A DNA stretch of 42,078 nucleotides from Parvularia atlantis (Eukaryota; Opisthokonta; Rotosphaerida): contig CALSCO010002381.1 in assembly GCA_943704415.1 (NCBI GenBank), forward strand, positions 1 to 42,078, read 5' to 3'. The notes under the pieces are model-generated. The model was given only the letters and a program-made list of their open reading frames with translations. It did no database searches and had not been told where the DNA came from. Every line of letters begins with the position of its first letter. The first letter of the stretch is position 1. This document shows positions 22,178 through 33,547 of this stretch, piece by piece. A program made the position numbers and the translations under genes.

Positions 22178-24904
22178 TTACAAGCGCACAACCTCCACGC
22201 GCACGCGCTCACTGACCTCGTGCGGGCGTTTGCTGCGGGGCGGGCGGCCGTCGCCGGGTGAGCGACGGGCGGCAGCGGCAGCGGCAGCGCAGGGTACGCA
22301 CGCATCCGGCGCCGCCGTCACGTCCAGCCGCGGCAGCGGGTACACGACGACGCGCGCAAACGTGCCGCCGGCGCGCTTGCGCGTGAGCCGGCCCGGGTTG
22401 ATGCACACGGTCGCGGTGGCGATGGGCTGGCACGGGTGTGAGATGGGCGGCGGCGGCCGGCCGGGGACGACGCGCACCTTGACGAAGCACTTGAGATCGG
22501 ACGGGAGCACGAGCAGGTCGGGCGTGACGGGCAGCGAGAGTGATGCCGAGTTGCCAAAGTCGAGCTGCGCGCCCGATGCGGTCGGGAAGAGCGGGTAGTA
22601 GCTGCACGCACTGCTTAGCCAGACGCCGCGAGCACGCGCACGAGCGCACGCACTGGCGCTGCTGCAGCACGTGCTCACTCAGCCGCGCCATGCGGTCGAC
22701 GTTGGCGTCGGCGGGCCCGCGGCTGCGGCGGCGCGTCAGCCCGGCGACGGCGACGGCCGTGGCGGCCGGTGCGCACCGCGAGACCTCCTCGCGCGAGAGG
22801 TGCATGAGGATGTCGTTGGTCGAGAGGCCGATCGTGACCTCGTTGATCGAGAACGTGACCGGGTTCGGGTAGCACAGCACCTCCTGCGCGCAGGCGTGAG
22901 AGCGACGTCGTTGGCATACGCGCAACGCCGCACCTTGGACAGGAAGCGCTCACCCACGGTGATCGGCGCCTGCGGGAACACAAAGTGGTGGTTGGCGTCG
23001 AGCAGTGACGGCACAAGGATGATCTGCGTCGCCAGGCCGCGCTGCTTGAGCGCCGTCAGCCGCGCGGCGATCTTGTCACTGCACCGCGCCACATCAGCCT
23101 CGCATGCCGGCGTTGGCGCCGGCACGCGCGCGCACCGGAACAGGTCGTCGAGCGAGCACGTGATGTCGCCGCCGCGGATCTTCGGGTGGTCCGCGTCCAC
23201 GAAGGGGCCCGTCTAGCGTTTCGCGCACAGCTGAGCCTGTGCGCTCCTTGCGCAGGCACTGCAGCGCACCAGCAGGAGCACGTCCGGCGCGTCCTTCTCG
23301 ACCACCGCCAGCAGGTCCGCGAACGGCTCGTACTCGAGGCTGTCCTCGAGCGCGTACGGCCCCGACGCTGCCGCACGGCTCAGACCACGCCGCTGCCGCT
23401 GCCGCTGCCTCGCGCACGCGCACGCGCACCGATGTACACCACGGCCGGCCGCCCGTTCTGCCGCTGCTCGCCGTAGTGATACTCGGTCAGCGTCTGCGCT
23501 TCGGTCTCCTCGTACGGCAGCGGACAGCCCTGCGCGGCCCGTGCATCAGCCGACGGCCCACAAGCAACGCGGCACCGCGCACCTGCACCAGCCGCTGCGC
23601 GCGGAACACGTCGCCGGTGCTGTTGGTGCCCGTGACGGCGACGACCTGGCGCGCACGGGCCTCAGACAGGCGCGCACCACCATGCTAGCCGCACCTGGCC
23701 GGGGAAGAACGAGAAGCTCGGCAGCGCGCTGACGTCGAGCTTGACGCGCCAGCCGTTGCCGGTTTCGCGCGATGCCTGCGCGGACAGGACGACGTCAGCA
23801 ATGCGAGACGCCCGGGGCACCGGCCGCACCTCCAGCATGAGCGAGTTGGCGTTGAGCTTGCCCTCGAACGCGTCGCAGCATATCCTGCCCGCCGTCGCGG
23901 CCTCCTCCTGCCGCGGCTGCGCCGGGTGCACGAGCTCGCCGAGGCCGTATTGCTGCGCGCACGCCTGGCCCAGCAGGTCGATCGTCTCGTCGAGCACGGC
24001 GGCCTTCTCGCGCAGCTTCTCAAACTGGTAGCGGTACGCCACCAGCTGCTGCTCCGGGTACACTAGCACGTCCACACGCTTGCGGTCGCAGTGGCCCGGG
24101 CCGGGCACCTGCAGCGGCTCGATGCGGCGCGCGACATACGACGCCTCAATCTTGCCCGCGTTCTCGCGGTACTTGTACGCGGTCGGCGCGGGGCCCTGCG
24201 ACGCTCCCTGCGAGAACGGGTCGCCCTGCGACGCGCCGACCGCGTCGGCCGCCGCCGTGTGCAGCGTCTTGCGCTTGTACGTCGACGACGGCGGGCTCTG
24301 CGGGCGCGGTCAGCAGCTGCGCAACCTGCATGCGCTGCGCACCATCAGCCCACCCAGCGACGCCGACGGGCTGCTGTTGCCGAGCACGCGGCTCTCGAGC
24401 CTGCCCGGGCGGCGCGGTGAGCTGCCGCCAGCACGCGCGGCCGGGTGCGCGGCGCCGCACATGCCGAGTGAGCCCTTGTCGTAGACGCGCGGGCTGTCGA
24501 GGCGGCTCTTGAGCGCGGCCTGCAGGTCGCGCTTGAGCGCGTCAAGGTGCTCGACCGTCGCCTGGTCGATCTGCCTCGTCCCCGCGCGTCAGCCACCCGT
24601 CAGCCACCCGCCGTCCCACGCGTGTGCCGGGCGCGTGCGCGCCTTGCGGCTCATGCAGTACAGGTCCCACTTGGTCGCGAGCTCCTCGGGGCTGAGGCGG
24701 AAGGCGTTGCAGATGGCCACGCACGCGTCCAGCAGGCGCGGCAGCGCGCGCTCGTCGACCTCGCCAAAGTTGATCGCATCGCGCAGCTGCTGCCTGCCCC
24801 GTGCGCGGCGCGGCGCGGCGTCAGGGCAAACGGCCGGTGCGCGCGTCCCTTTTTTTTTGGGGGGGGGGGGGGGGGGGGGGGCGCCAAACGCACACGGTCG
24901 CCAT
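22178..24904 (-). CDS. POLA2: DNA polymerase alpha subunit B
   Basis: POLA2 is the scaffold subunit of the primase-polymerase alpha complex. About twelve exons. Exon 1 is only MAT; intron 1 (24790-24895) contains the long C/A homopolymer tract. The N-terminal helical domain reads FGEVDERALPRLLDACVAIC. The phosphoesterase/OB part shows RICCDAFEGKLNANSLMLE, KLDVSALPSFSFFPGQV, VAVTGTNSTGDVFRAQRLVQ, GPYALEDSLEYEPFADLLAV, PDVLLLV, GPFVDADHPKIRGGDITCSL, IILVPSLLDANHHFVFPQAP, NPVTFSINEVTIGLSTNDIL, and finally LPVTPDLLVLPSDLKCFVK, CINPGRLTRKRAGGTFAR. These match the human protein in order. Intron 24571-24642 must use a GC donor. The start ATG lies 26 bases from the divergent APC10 ATG. Confidence 0.95.
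24850..24881. repeat. T9-G23 homopolymer tract in POLA2 intron 1
   Basis: Nine T followed by 23 G on the plus strand, read as C23-A9 in the POLA2 transcript. It fills much of an intron that otherwise has a normal donor (GTGTGC) and acceptor. The repeat should be unstable in length and may stall polymerases or sequencing. Confidence 0.9.
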
Positions 24905-24930
24905 GTTTTGGCGCGAACGAACTGAGACCG
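24905..24930. promoter_or_regulatory. 26-base bidirectional spacer POLA2 / APC10
   Basis: Two start codons face away from each other across 26 bases, pairing a replication gene with a mitotic-exit gene. The spacer contains TTTTGGCGCGAAC, which looks like an E2F/DP site (TTTSSCGC). E2F sites are a known control of POLA2 in animals and plants. A functional role here is inference. Confidence 0.55.
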
Positions 24931-25935
24931 ATGGACCCGCTAGCATCCGACGGTAGTGACGACGACGACGACCTACACGGATTCAGCGAGCTCAGCGCGA
25001 GCCCGGGCGGCGGGGCCGGCGACGACGACGACGACGACGGTGGCGGCGACAGCGATGACGAGACCGGGATCGCCGGGATCGCCGGCGACGGCGGCGACGA
25101 CGGCGCGGACGCGCTCGGCGAGGGCGATGCGACCGGCGCGGCCGTTGCGGGCAGCGATGCCGTGACGCCCTCGGCCGCGCCCGTGGCGTCGATCGACGAC
25201 GTCGAGGGTGCGCGCGCAGTGCCGGTGCATCGCGCACGTGGCCAACTGTCCGCTGCCCGCCCCAGAATTGCGGGGCGCGCGCGAGATCGGCAGCCTCGCG
25301 TCGTGGAGCGTCTCGTCGGCCAAGTCGGGCACGGGCGTGGCGCAGCTGCGCGACGACGACCTCACGACGTACTGGCAGTGCGCGATGCGTGCGCACGGCT
25401 GCGCGATGGAGACGATGCTCACGCATGGTCACGGTGCAGGTCCGACGGCCACCAGCCGCACTACATCAACCTGCAGTTTGCCAAGCGCACGCTCGTGACG
25501 GTGTGCGCGCACGTGCCCACTGTCGCGCGAACGCTCACGCGCACGCCGCACGCAGCACGTGGCCATGCATCTCGACAGCCAGCTGGACGAGAGCTACACA
25601 CCGCAGCGGATCGCGATCTGCGGCGGGACCAACCTGCACGACGTCGCCGACATATCCGAGATTGAGCTGGAGGAGCCGCGCGGGTGGCACGTCTTCCCGC
25701 TGAGTTTCTCGGGCGGGCGGCCCGTGTGCGTGCACCTGCTGCAGATCGTGATCGTGACCAACCATCAGAACGGGCGCGACACGCACGTGCGCCAGGTCAA
25801 GGTCTTCTCGTCGCGGTGCGCCGCGTCCCTGGTCCGGTGCGTTCTCACCGCCACGCGCGCAGCACGAACATCATCGACCCGGGCCTACCCGCGTTCACCA
25901 GCCAGGCCTTCCGCATGTACTCGATCTTACGCTAG
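24931..25935 (+). CDS. APC10: Anaphase-promoting complex subunit 10 (DOC1) with acidic N-terminal extension
   Basis: APC10 is the processivity and D-box co-receptor subunit of the APC/C ubiquitin ligase. Five exons. The DOC domain reads [104 protein letters not shown], then [14 protein letters not shown]. These follow human APC10 closely, including TYWQSDG and NHQNGRDTH. The end is Leu-Arg where human has Ile-Arg; this tail contacts the APC/C core. About 90 extra N-terminal residues are Asp/Gly-rich ([20 protein letters not shown]), which is not usual for the family. The first junction (DVE to LRG) restores the DOC frame. Confidence 0.95.
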
Positions 25936-25947
25936 CACGAGAACACA

Positions 25948-28712
25948 TCAGTACTGTTCTGCCATCATCAGCACAACGAGCGTCGTCCAGCCAGTGAACG
26001 GGTGGCAGCCGTGGCCCTTGCCCGTGACCGGGTGGTAGTTCTCCCACAGGTAGCCAGTCTTCTGGTACTGCTCGAAGACGTTGCCGACGACGTTGGCCCG
26101 CAGCCGCGTGTACAGCTCGCCCGCCGCGGCCTGGTGTGGCCCGGCCTGGTGTGCGTAGTGGTGCAGCCCGCGCAGCACGAGGAAGTTCATGTTGATCCAG
26201 ATTGCGCCGCGCCAGTACGGCGGATCGTGCTCGGTGTTGTACTTCATGTACAGGCTGCTCGTCGTCGCGAGCGAGCGCAGGCCGTAGTCGGTCCACAGCA
26301 GCTCCGGTTTGGCCAGGTCCGTGAGCAGGCGGCCGAGCTCGGGCGACGCCGGGTCTGCGTGCGTGCCCGGTAAGCGGGGCGCGCGCGCACGGGGCGGCAT
26401 GTCGCACCGAGCTGGCACAGCATGAGCGGGAAGAACGAGACGTAGCCCAGGTGCGGCACGAACTGCTCGCGCGGCCGCTCGCTCGCCACGCGCACCATCC
26501 GCCGCCCCTCGCGCCGTTCCAGCTGCACGCGCTCGGTGTGGTTGCCCCAGTCGGCGAACGCGCCCGCGCCCGCGTCCCAGTGCAGCCGCGCCAGGTTGCT
26601 GTCGCCGCTCAGACGCTCGTGCAGGCGGCGCCAGTCGTCCCCGCCCGCGCCGGGCACGCGTCGCATGATGTCGGCCGCGAGCGTCATCCAGCAGAGCAGG
26701 TCCACGTGCCGCTCGCTCGACGACGGGTGCGACGCACGCGGGTAGTCGTCCAGGCCTGACGTGAGCGTCTTCGGGTTGAGCTCGTGCACGGCCTTGGCGT
26801 CGCGCCCGCGCCAGCGGAAGTTGTTGGGCTGCTCCCCGGCCTGCGTTGACAGGTACCACCGCAGCCAGGCCTGGCGGCGCGGTCAGCCGCACGCGCCGCA
26901 CGCCACAAACAAGACGCACCTCTAGCCGCGGGTAGACGTGCTTCAGGAACGCGACCACCTGCGACGCGACCTCGTCATCCATTGCGACGCTGCCGCCGGC
27001 GCGCGCGGTCGCCTGCTCGAGCAGTGCCACTAGCGGCAGGAGCAGCGTGGGCGGGTTGGCGTTCTCGGGCCGCTGCACAACAAACTCGGCGGGGACCTTG
27101 CTGCGCGCCTCGGCGCCAAGGATCTGCTCACGCGCGATCCAGCCGTGCCTGTTCATGAGGTCGAGCCAGTGCGCGATCACGTCCATCGAGATCGTCGGGC
27201 TCCAGCGCCCGATCAGCAGCTGATGGAAGCCCTCGTCCCACAGGAACCCGCGCGGGAAGAACGAGCGCGAGGGCACGGCCGTGAGCAGCGCGAGCGGGCC
27301 GTACTCGCGCGGCTGCGCGTCGTTCGCGCCCTGCACGAGCGAGCGGCCGTAGTAGAAGCCGATGCCGCCGACGAGGTTGGCCAGCGCCGCCTGGGCAAAG
27401 TCAACCTCAGTCTCGTTGTAGCCCTTGGCGCGCAGGCCAAATGTGCGCTCGAAGCGCGTGTCAAATGCCACGCGGCGGTCCTGCAGCCGCTGCGTCAGCG
27501 CCGCGCCCACGAGGCTGTCGTGCTGGAAGCTCGATGCGCCCATCGTGAACCGCAGGTCGACCTCGAACGCACCCTGGCGACGCGCCGTCTTAGCAGTGGC
27601 AGTGTGCAGCAATAGCGCGTGCACGCTACCTGCAGCACGACCTGCCACACAATAAAGTTGCTGTTGGGCGCGAATGTGTCGGGCAGGTAGAACTTGTGGT
27701 GGCCGACGGCTGCGTCGCACGCGTCAAGGTGGTGAACAAGCGGCGGCAGCCAGCGTGCACCCGACGCGTCCTCCGACAGCAACGCCTGCTGCACCTGCTG
27801 CGTCAGGTTGTGCACGTGCTGCACGCGCGCGCCCCAGAAGTGAATCTCGGGCGGGTGCGCGTGCTCGCCCGCGGCGGCCTTGGTCAGCGCGAGCTCGCAG
27901 TCGAAGCGGCGCTCGATGCGCAGGCGCGCGTACGGAAGGCCCTCGACGTCGCCGTCTGCGCGCACCCGCCACCGTCAGCCGGCGGGCGATGCGGCCGCAG
28001 GTGCCGCGTGCACAGGTCAGCGGTGTGTTCATCTCGTTCAGGAAGTAGAAGAACAGCGACGTCGTCGTCTTGGGCTTGTCGCGCTCGCCCGTCACACGCG
28101 CGGCCCAGCTGCCGCCAAGACTGCCTGGCTCCTTGACGAAGCTCGTGGTCATGGCAAGGTCTGGCTGCGCGGTCAGCACGCGAGCCGCTCACCGTCAGCA
28201 CGAAGCGAGATCGCACCGCCGTCGACGATCAGCTGCTCGCCAAAGAGCTCGCCGTCGTGCCGCTGCCAGCCGTACTTTTGCAGGCCGTCGCCCTGCTCGC
28301 ACGTGTGGCGCAGGTGGTCCGCGCGGCGCGCGGCGGGCATCCACATCATGCCGAAGAGCAGGGCCTCGGACTGGCGCGTGCGCAGGCCAAAGTAGACCTG
28401 CGGCCGGTACGAGCCCCAGAGGTACGTCTGGAGGTGCGTGGGCGCGCGCAGCGGCTCGAACGCCGTCGCCGGCACGATCGCCGCGCGCTGCAGGTGCCCG
28501 GCCGCGAACAGGCGCGTGTCGCTCAGCACGGCCCAGAAGACCGCGACCCACGCCACGACGAGCACGACGAGCGCGACGAAGACGAGCGGCGACTCCCACA
28601 GCCACTGGATCCACGCGCGCGCGCCGCCACCCGCCGCGCCTGCCGCGCCCGACGGCGTCCTGTCAGCAGCCGCGTCCGCACGCCCGGCCGCGGCTCGGTG
28701 ACGCGCGGGCAT
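25948..28712 (-). CDS. MOGS: ER mannosyl-oligosaccharide glucosidase I (GH63)
   Basis: This enzyme removes the outermost glucose from N-linked Glc3Man9GlcNAc2 in the ER lumen. Six exons. The N-terminus is a short Ala-rich cytoplasmic tail followed by one membrane anchor (VFVALVVLVVAWVAVFWAVL), giving type II topology. The GH63 domain starts RAPTHLQTYLWGSYRPQVYF. Later come TTTSLFFYFLNEM, GAFEVDLRFTMGASSFQHDS, PSRSFFPRGFLWDEGFHQLL (a conserved acidic pair thought to be catalytic), DPPYWRGAIWINMNFLVLRG, and the end GCHPFTGWTTLVVLMMAEQY. The first true ATG is at 28712; codons just upstream in frame are not ATG. Its stop is only 12 bases from the APC10 stop. Confidence 0.95.
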
Positions 28713-28744
28713 CTTGACGGTCGCAGTCAAAGTTGACTGGCGCA
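28713..28744. promoter_or_regulatory. 32-base bidirectional spacer MOGS / patatin
   Basis: Divergent ATG codons lie 32 bases apart. The spacer reads as mixed sequence with TTGACGG and AGTTGACTGG. I recognise no core promoter element. Confidence 0.4.
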
Positions 28745-31124
28745 ATGGCGGCGAACGTCATCGTCTGGTTTGTCGAGGTGCGCGCGCGCTATGCGTGCGG
28801 CACGATGCGGACGACTGACCCGCGTCGCGCCGCAGATCCTCGTGTACTGGTCGAACGTGCGCGCACCGCCCGCATCCGCGTGCGCCGACTGATGCCGCGC
28901 ACGGCAGCGCGTCGTCAACTGGATCAGGTACCGCAACACAAAGCGGCGGCGCCTGCTGCGCAAGATGGAGCAGGCGGCCACGTACGAGGAGTGGATCGGC
29001 TACGGCGAGCAAATAGATGCGCTGCAGGGTTCGCGCCCTGCGCGTGTGCACGCGCTCGCTCGTTTCTCACTGGTAGCCGATCGCGCGCAGGCGCCAACGC
29101 GTGGCGCGAGGAGCTGCCGTGCGCGCTGTACGACACGAGCGTCATCCAGGCGCGCCTGCGCGAGTTTCGCGCGCTGCGCAGCGGCAACGCCGACCTCTGG
29201 CGCGTCATGTTTGCCATCCGCGCCGGTGCGCTGGGGGTTGGCGATCGGCTCGGTGTGCGTGAACCGGGCGCGCGGCGTGCGGCAGGGCTTATCCGCAACT
29301 ACGCCGGTATCGGGCACCAGCGGCTGTACTCGGTCTGCCACGTGGGCACGAAGCGCCAGATCGAGAGCTACTACAATGTGATGCTCACGGCGCTCGAGCA
29401 CGTCGCCACAGCGCCGGACGAGCGCCTGGACCTGCACGCCAAGCTCGAGTTCTTTGGCGAGTGCCGCCAAAGCTTTGGCCGCACGGCCCTGCTGTTCAAC
29501 GGTGGCGGCACGTTTGGTGCGTCGAGCAGTGGCGGCGCGGCGCGGCGCGGCGTGGCGTCACGTCGCTCACGGACGTGCACGCAAAAGGTCTGATCCACCT
29601 GGGTGTGGTCAAGGCACTGTTCACGATCGGCATGCTGCCGGACGTCATCTCCGGCTCGTCGCTCGGCGCGGTCATCGCCGCGTTCATCTGCGTGCGCACC
29701 GACGCCGAGCTGCCGCAGGTGGCTGGCGCGCCATCGCACGTCGCATCTCATGCGCGCGCGCAGATCTTCGAGCGCGGCAACATCAACATCCGCGCCTTCC
29801 GCCAGGGCGGGCGCAGCGACGGCCTACTGGACGCGCTGCAGCGCCGCCTTGTGCGCCTGTGGAAGCACGGCGTGCTGATGGACGTGCGCGTGCTCGAGGA
29901 CGTCGTGCGCGACAACATTGGCGACATCACGTTCGAGGTGCCGCCACCGACGCCACGCGCGGCCCCGCTCACGCGCGACACAGGAGGCGCACAGCCGCAC
30001 GGGGCGCATCCTCAACATCATGGTCAACAGCAGCGCCAAACACGAGTCGCCGCGCCTGTTCAACTACCTCACCGCGCCCAACGTGGTGCGCTTGCGGCCG
30101 CACAACGAACGCCGCGCCTCACCGGCATCTGCACAGCTCATCCGCTCGGCCGCCTGCGCCGCGCTCGCCGTGCCCGGTCTGTACGAGGACTCGCCCATCC
30201 TGAGCAAAGACCCGCGTGGCAACATCGAGACGTGGAACCCGCCGGGGATCAAGTGGGCAAGCCAGGTCGTGGAGAAGTGCGTGGGCTGCATTCCCGCACG
30301 CGCGCGTACGCTCAGCACCGCCGCTGTCCAGAGAGCTGCCGATCAAGCGGCTCGCGGAGCTGTTCAACGTCAACCACCTCATCACGGCGCAGGTCAGCCC
30401 AATCGTCATCCCGTTCCTGTCGTCCGCGGCGCCGACCGAGGCCATCACGTTTGCTGCGCGCGTACGCTGGCTCATGTTTTCCGAGTTCCGCCACCGCATC
30501 AACCAGGTGCGTCGTCGCGCGGCCCGCGCGGCCCAAGCGTCGGCGCTGACGCCGCGCACAGCTCACGCACCTGGGGCTGCTGCCGCCGTTCATGACGGGC
30601 ATCGTGCACACGCTGGCCGAGCTCAACAAGGGTGCGTTCCGCGGCAGACGCACTGGCGCGCACTCGTGTTCACAGTTCGAGCGCGCCAGGCGACGTCAAC
30701 ATCGTCCCGTCGATCGCCCTGCTCGACTACAAGAACATCATGTCGACCCCGAGCGACGACGTGATCCAGGCGTCGTGCGTCGCGTGCGGCCAGCGTCGCG
30801 CGCCTGCGCCTCACACGCGCCGGCCTCTGCAGCATACTCAAGGGCGAGCGCTCGACGTGGCCGCACCTCAACCTGATCTACCACCGCCTGTGCCTGGAGA
30901 AGAAGGTCGATGAGCTGTTCCTGCGGCTCAAGTGCGCTGCCGCTGCATTTGCGCATCCCGTACTGACTGACGCGCGCCGTCGCCACCACAGAGAGGAGCA
31001 GCAGCACCGGGCGATGCCCAAGTCGCCTGGGGGGCAACCGCTGAGCAGCCCGCACGGCAACGGCGCGTCGAGCGGGCTGGTCGTGCCAGCGGCGACGATG
31101 GCGCGGCGCAAGTCCATGAACTAA
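28745..31124 (+). CDS. SDP1/TGL-type patatin-like lipase
   Basis: Relatives (plant SDP1, yeast TGL3-5) hydrolyse triacylglycerol at lipid droplets. About 14 small exons. A membrane-facing N-terminus (MAANVIVWFVEILVYWSN) leads into the DUF3336 region (KMEQAATYEEWIGYGEQIDA, SVCHVGTKRQIESYYNVML). The patatin core follows: FFGECRQSFGRTALLFNGGG (oxyanion loop), LIHLGVVKALFTIGMLPDVI, then the nucleophile elbow SGSSLGA, RILNIMVNSSA, PRLFNYLTAPNV and LPIKRLAELFNVNHLITAQV. Where relatives have W-V-D-G-S with the catalytic Asp, this sequence reads W-A-S-Q-V (about 30247-30275), so the Asp of the Ser-Asp dyad is not seen. The C-terminus is basic and Ser-rich, ending ARRKSMN. Confidence 0.9.
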
Positions 31125-31125
31125 C

Positions 31126-31164
31126 GGCACGGCACGGCACGGCACGGCACGGCACGGCACGGCA
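31126..31164. repeat. (GGCAC)n microsatellite after the patatin stop
   Basis: Seven perfect GGCAC units plus a partial one start one base after the stop codon. They lie in the patatin 3' UTR, opposite the end of the diacylglycerol kinase gene. Confidence 0.95.
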
Positions 31165-31388
31165 GCTGCGGGGTGCGCGAGGACGTGTTGGGGCCGCGCG
31201 CACCCCGCTGTACAAGACAAAAAAGGGGAGGAGCATGGCAGAGCAGGCGTCAATTGTCGCCGTCGCCGTCGTTGTCGTCGTCGTCAGCGTCGCTGGCGTC
31301 GCTCGCGTGGTGCTGCGCCGGAGCAGCCGCGCCGTTTGCATCGGCCTTGCCGTCTGGCCTGTCCACTTTCTGCATTCTGTACGACGGC

Positions 31389-33494
31389 TCAGCAAGCGCC
31401 GCACGGTGCCGGCGCGACGCACGATGCCTCGGCTGGCGACGCTTCGGGCTGCGGCAGTTCCTTGTCCCTGCTGCCCACGAAGAGCGCCTCGGCTGACGCG
31501 CGCGTCTTGTTGCTGCGCGCGCGGGGCCAGTCAACGGCAGCGTGGCAGTCACAAGCGCGTGCGTGCCTCGAGCTGGCGCCGTACGGCAGCGCGTTCGGCC
31601 CGTCGCCCTCAGCGGCCTGCAGCTTCGCCGCCTTCTCGGCCTCGCGCGCGAGCACCTGCGCGCCCGCCTGAGCGACTGTGCCCGCGGAGGCGTGCATCGA
31701 CCGACCTTTTGGTCGTCCTCGGACGCGGTGAGCAGCCTGAGTGTGTTGTGGTGGCGGATCTCGATGCGCGTGAAGGCGAGCTTGCTCGGCTCGCCGTCGA
31801 CCTGCGAGCGCACATCAGCCCCGTCCAGTCTGCACACAGCACACGCCCGGCACCTGCAGCGGCAGCTCGGTCTGAGTTGTCGACGTGATCACGATGTGCG
31901 ACGGCTGCGCCAGGCGCACGGCCTGTCCCAGCCCGATCTTAATCTGGCCCTGCGCACGCGTGGTCAGCTGCACGCGCGCGCGAGGAGCGTGCACGCACCA
32001 TGTGGAACGACGAGCGCACGCTGAGCATCTCGAGCTTGCCGTCCGTGAACGACGCGTCCTGAAACGTCTGTCGCATGATCGTGAACGGCGCCCGCATCAG
32101 GCATCCGGTCGCGCGCACCTGCGCCTGGCCGCGCATGGGCCCAGACAGCTGCCAGAAGTTGGTACCACCGGCGTAGCTGGGGATGTTGAGGATGACGACG
32201 TCCTCCAGCTCGGGCAGCGTGAGCTTTTTGCCGTCGCACTTTGGCGTGCACCGCGTGTCAGCGGCGCCGCGCATCGGGGCTGCTGAAAAAGCGCACTTCG
32301 ACCTCGAGTTTCTCGTGCAGGTTCTTGCACGGGCGCGAGATGCTGTCCAGGAGCCCGTCCATGGCGTAGATCGCCTTGTTGACCGTGCGCGACTTGTACA
32401 GGCCTGGGTTCTCGCGCCGCCCCTGGTCGAAGCGTAGCGCCACGGCGGCCGAGACGCTGCCCGTCGCGTCAGGCGGCGGCTGGCGCGTGGCAGCACACGC
32501 CCTGCGGCCACGCACCCGACCGAGAAGTAGTTGTTGATGTAGAAGCGCTTGTTTTCGCCCGTCGCGAGCGTCACGTCGGCCACCCACCGGTCAAAGTCGA
32601 TGGTCGAGGCCGCGGCGGCCATGTCGATGAACTTGCCGATGTTGGTGCCATCGTAGCCCGGGCCCCAGCCGAGCACGCGCGCCAGGTCGTTGCCCGTGCC
32701 CATGGGCACCAGGCCCACGTCCACGCGCTCGCCCAGCCCGGCCTTCTCGATGCTCTCGAGCACCCACGCGATCGACCCGTCGCCGCCAGCGGCGATCACG
32801 CGGAACGGGCGGTTGAGTGAGCCGAAGAGGGCGAGGCTGCGGTCCGCGCGCGCCAGCGTGAGACGGCCACGTCCTGTAAGACGCCGCACGCACGCACGCT
32901 TTGCTCGGACCGTGCGCGATCAGGTCGACGACCTGCACAGGATGCAGCACCTCAAGGCACGCTTGCATCAGCCGCAGGCCCTTGTTGCCGCCGCTCTTCT
33001 TGTTGACCATGACCACGCACGGGTGCGCCGGCATCTGCTCAAGGTTCTGCGGGGCGCGCGCGCGCTCAGCCGGCCGGGGGGTTTCTGGCACCGGCACCGA
33101 CACGCACTGTGAACGCAAACTCGTCCGGCTTGTCGATCTGAGCGACGACGCACGCGTCGGGGATGCGGTGCTTGCGCGCGGCATCCTGCCCGCCCAGCAC
33201 GTGCGCAGCGATCAGTGGACGGGACGGGACGCGCACGGGCCGGGCGCACACCTGCTTCGCGGCCTTGCTGCGCTGTTCCGCCGAAAAAGGGTGGGTTAGG
33301 CACACGAGATTGCGTGGCGCGCGTGCGAACCCTGCGGCGCCGCCCGACACGCGCGCATGCCACGCCACACCACGCCACACCACGCCAGGCCACGCGCACG
33401 CGCCGTGCACCTTGCGGAAGCGCAGCGCCGCGAAGATCTCGGTCGTGCGCAGGTGCCCACCGCCGCTCGTGCTTGAAGCCGTGGTGCTGCTCAT
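31389..33494 (-). CDS. Diacylglycerol kinase without visible C1 domains
   Basis: This enzyme phosphorylates diacylglycerol to phosphatidic acid. About nine exons from the ATG at 33494 (MSSTTASSTSGGGH). The catalytic domain shows CVVMVNKKSGGNKGLRLMQA, QVVDLIAHGPSK, FRVIAAGGDGSIAWVLESIE (the ATP-binding GGDGS), VGLVPMGTGNDLARVLGWGP, RFYINNYFSVGV, RENPGLYKSRTVNKAIYAMD and VVILNIPSYAGGTNFW of the accessory domain, then IKIGLGQAVRLAQPSHIVI. No cysteine-rich C1 domain is visible, as in small plant-type DGKs. Intron 32239-32272 uses a GC donor. The 3' end is uncertain: the frame stops at 31389, or a further intron leads to an acidic tail ending at 31250. Both fit the sequence. Confidence 0.9.
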
Positions 33495-33547
33495 TCGCGC
33501 GGCGAAACAGCCAGTGTGGGCGCGGAACAGTGACACGCTCGTTGCGT

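Noticed and set aside
31250-31388. Separate small gene with an acidic tail after DGK
   Set aside because: It has no start codon of its own and is better read as an optional last exon of the DGK gene or its 3' UTR.
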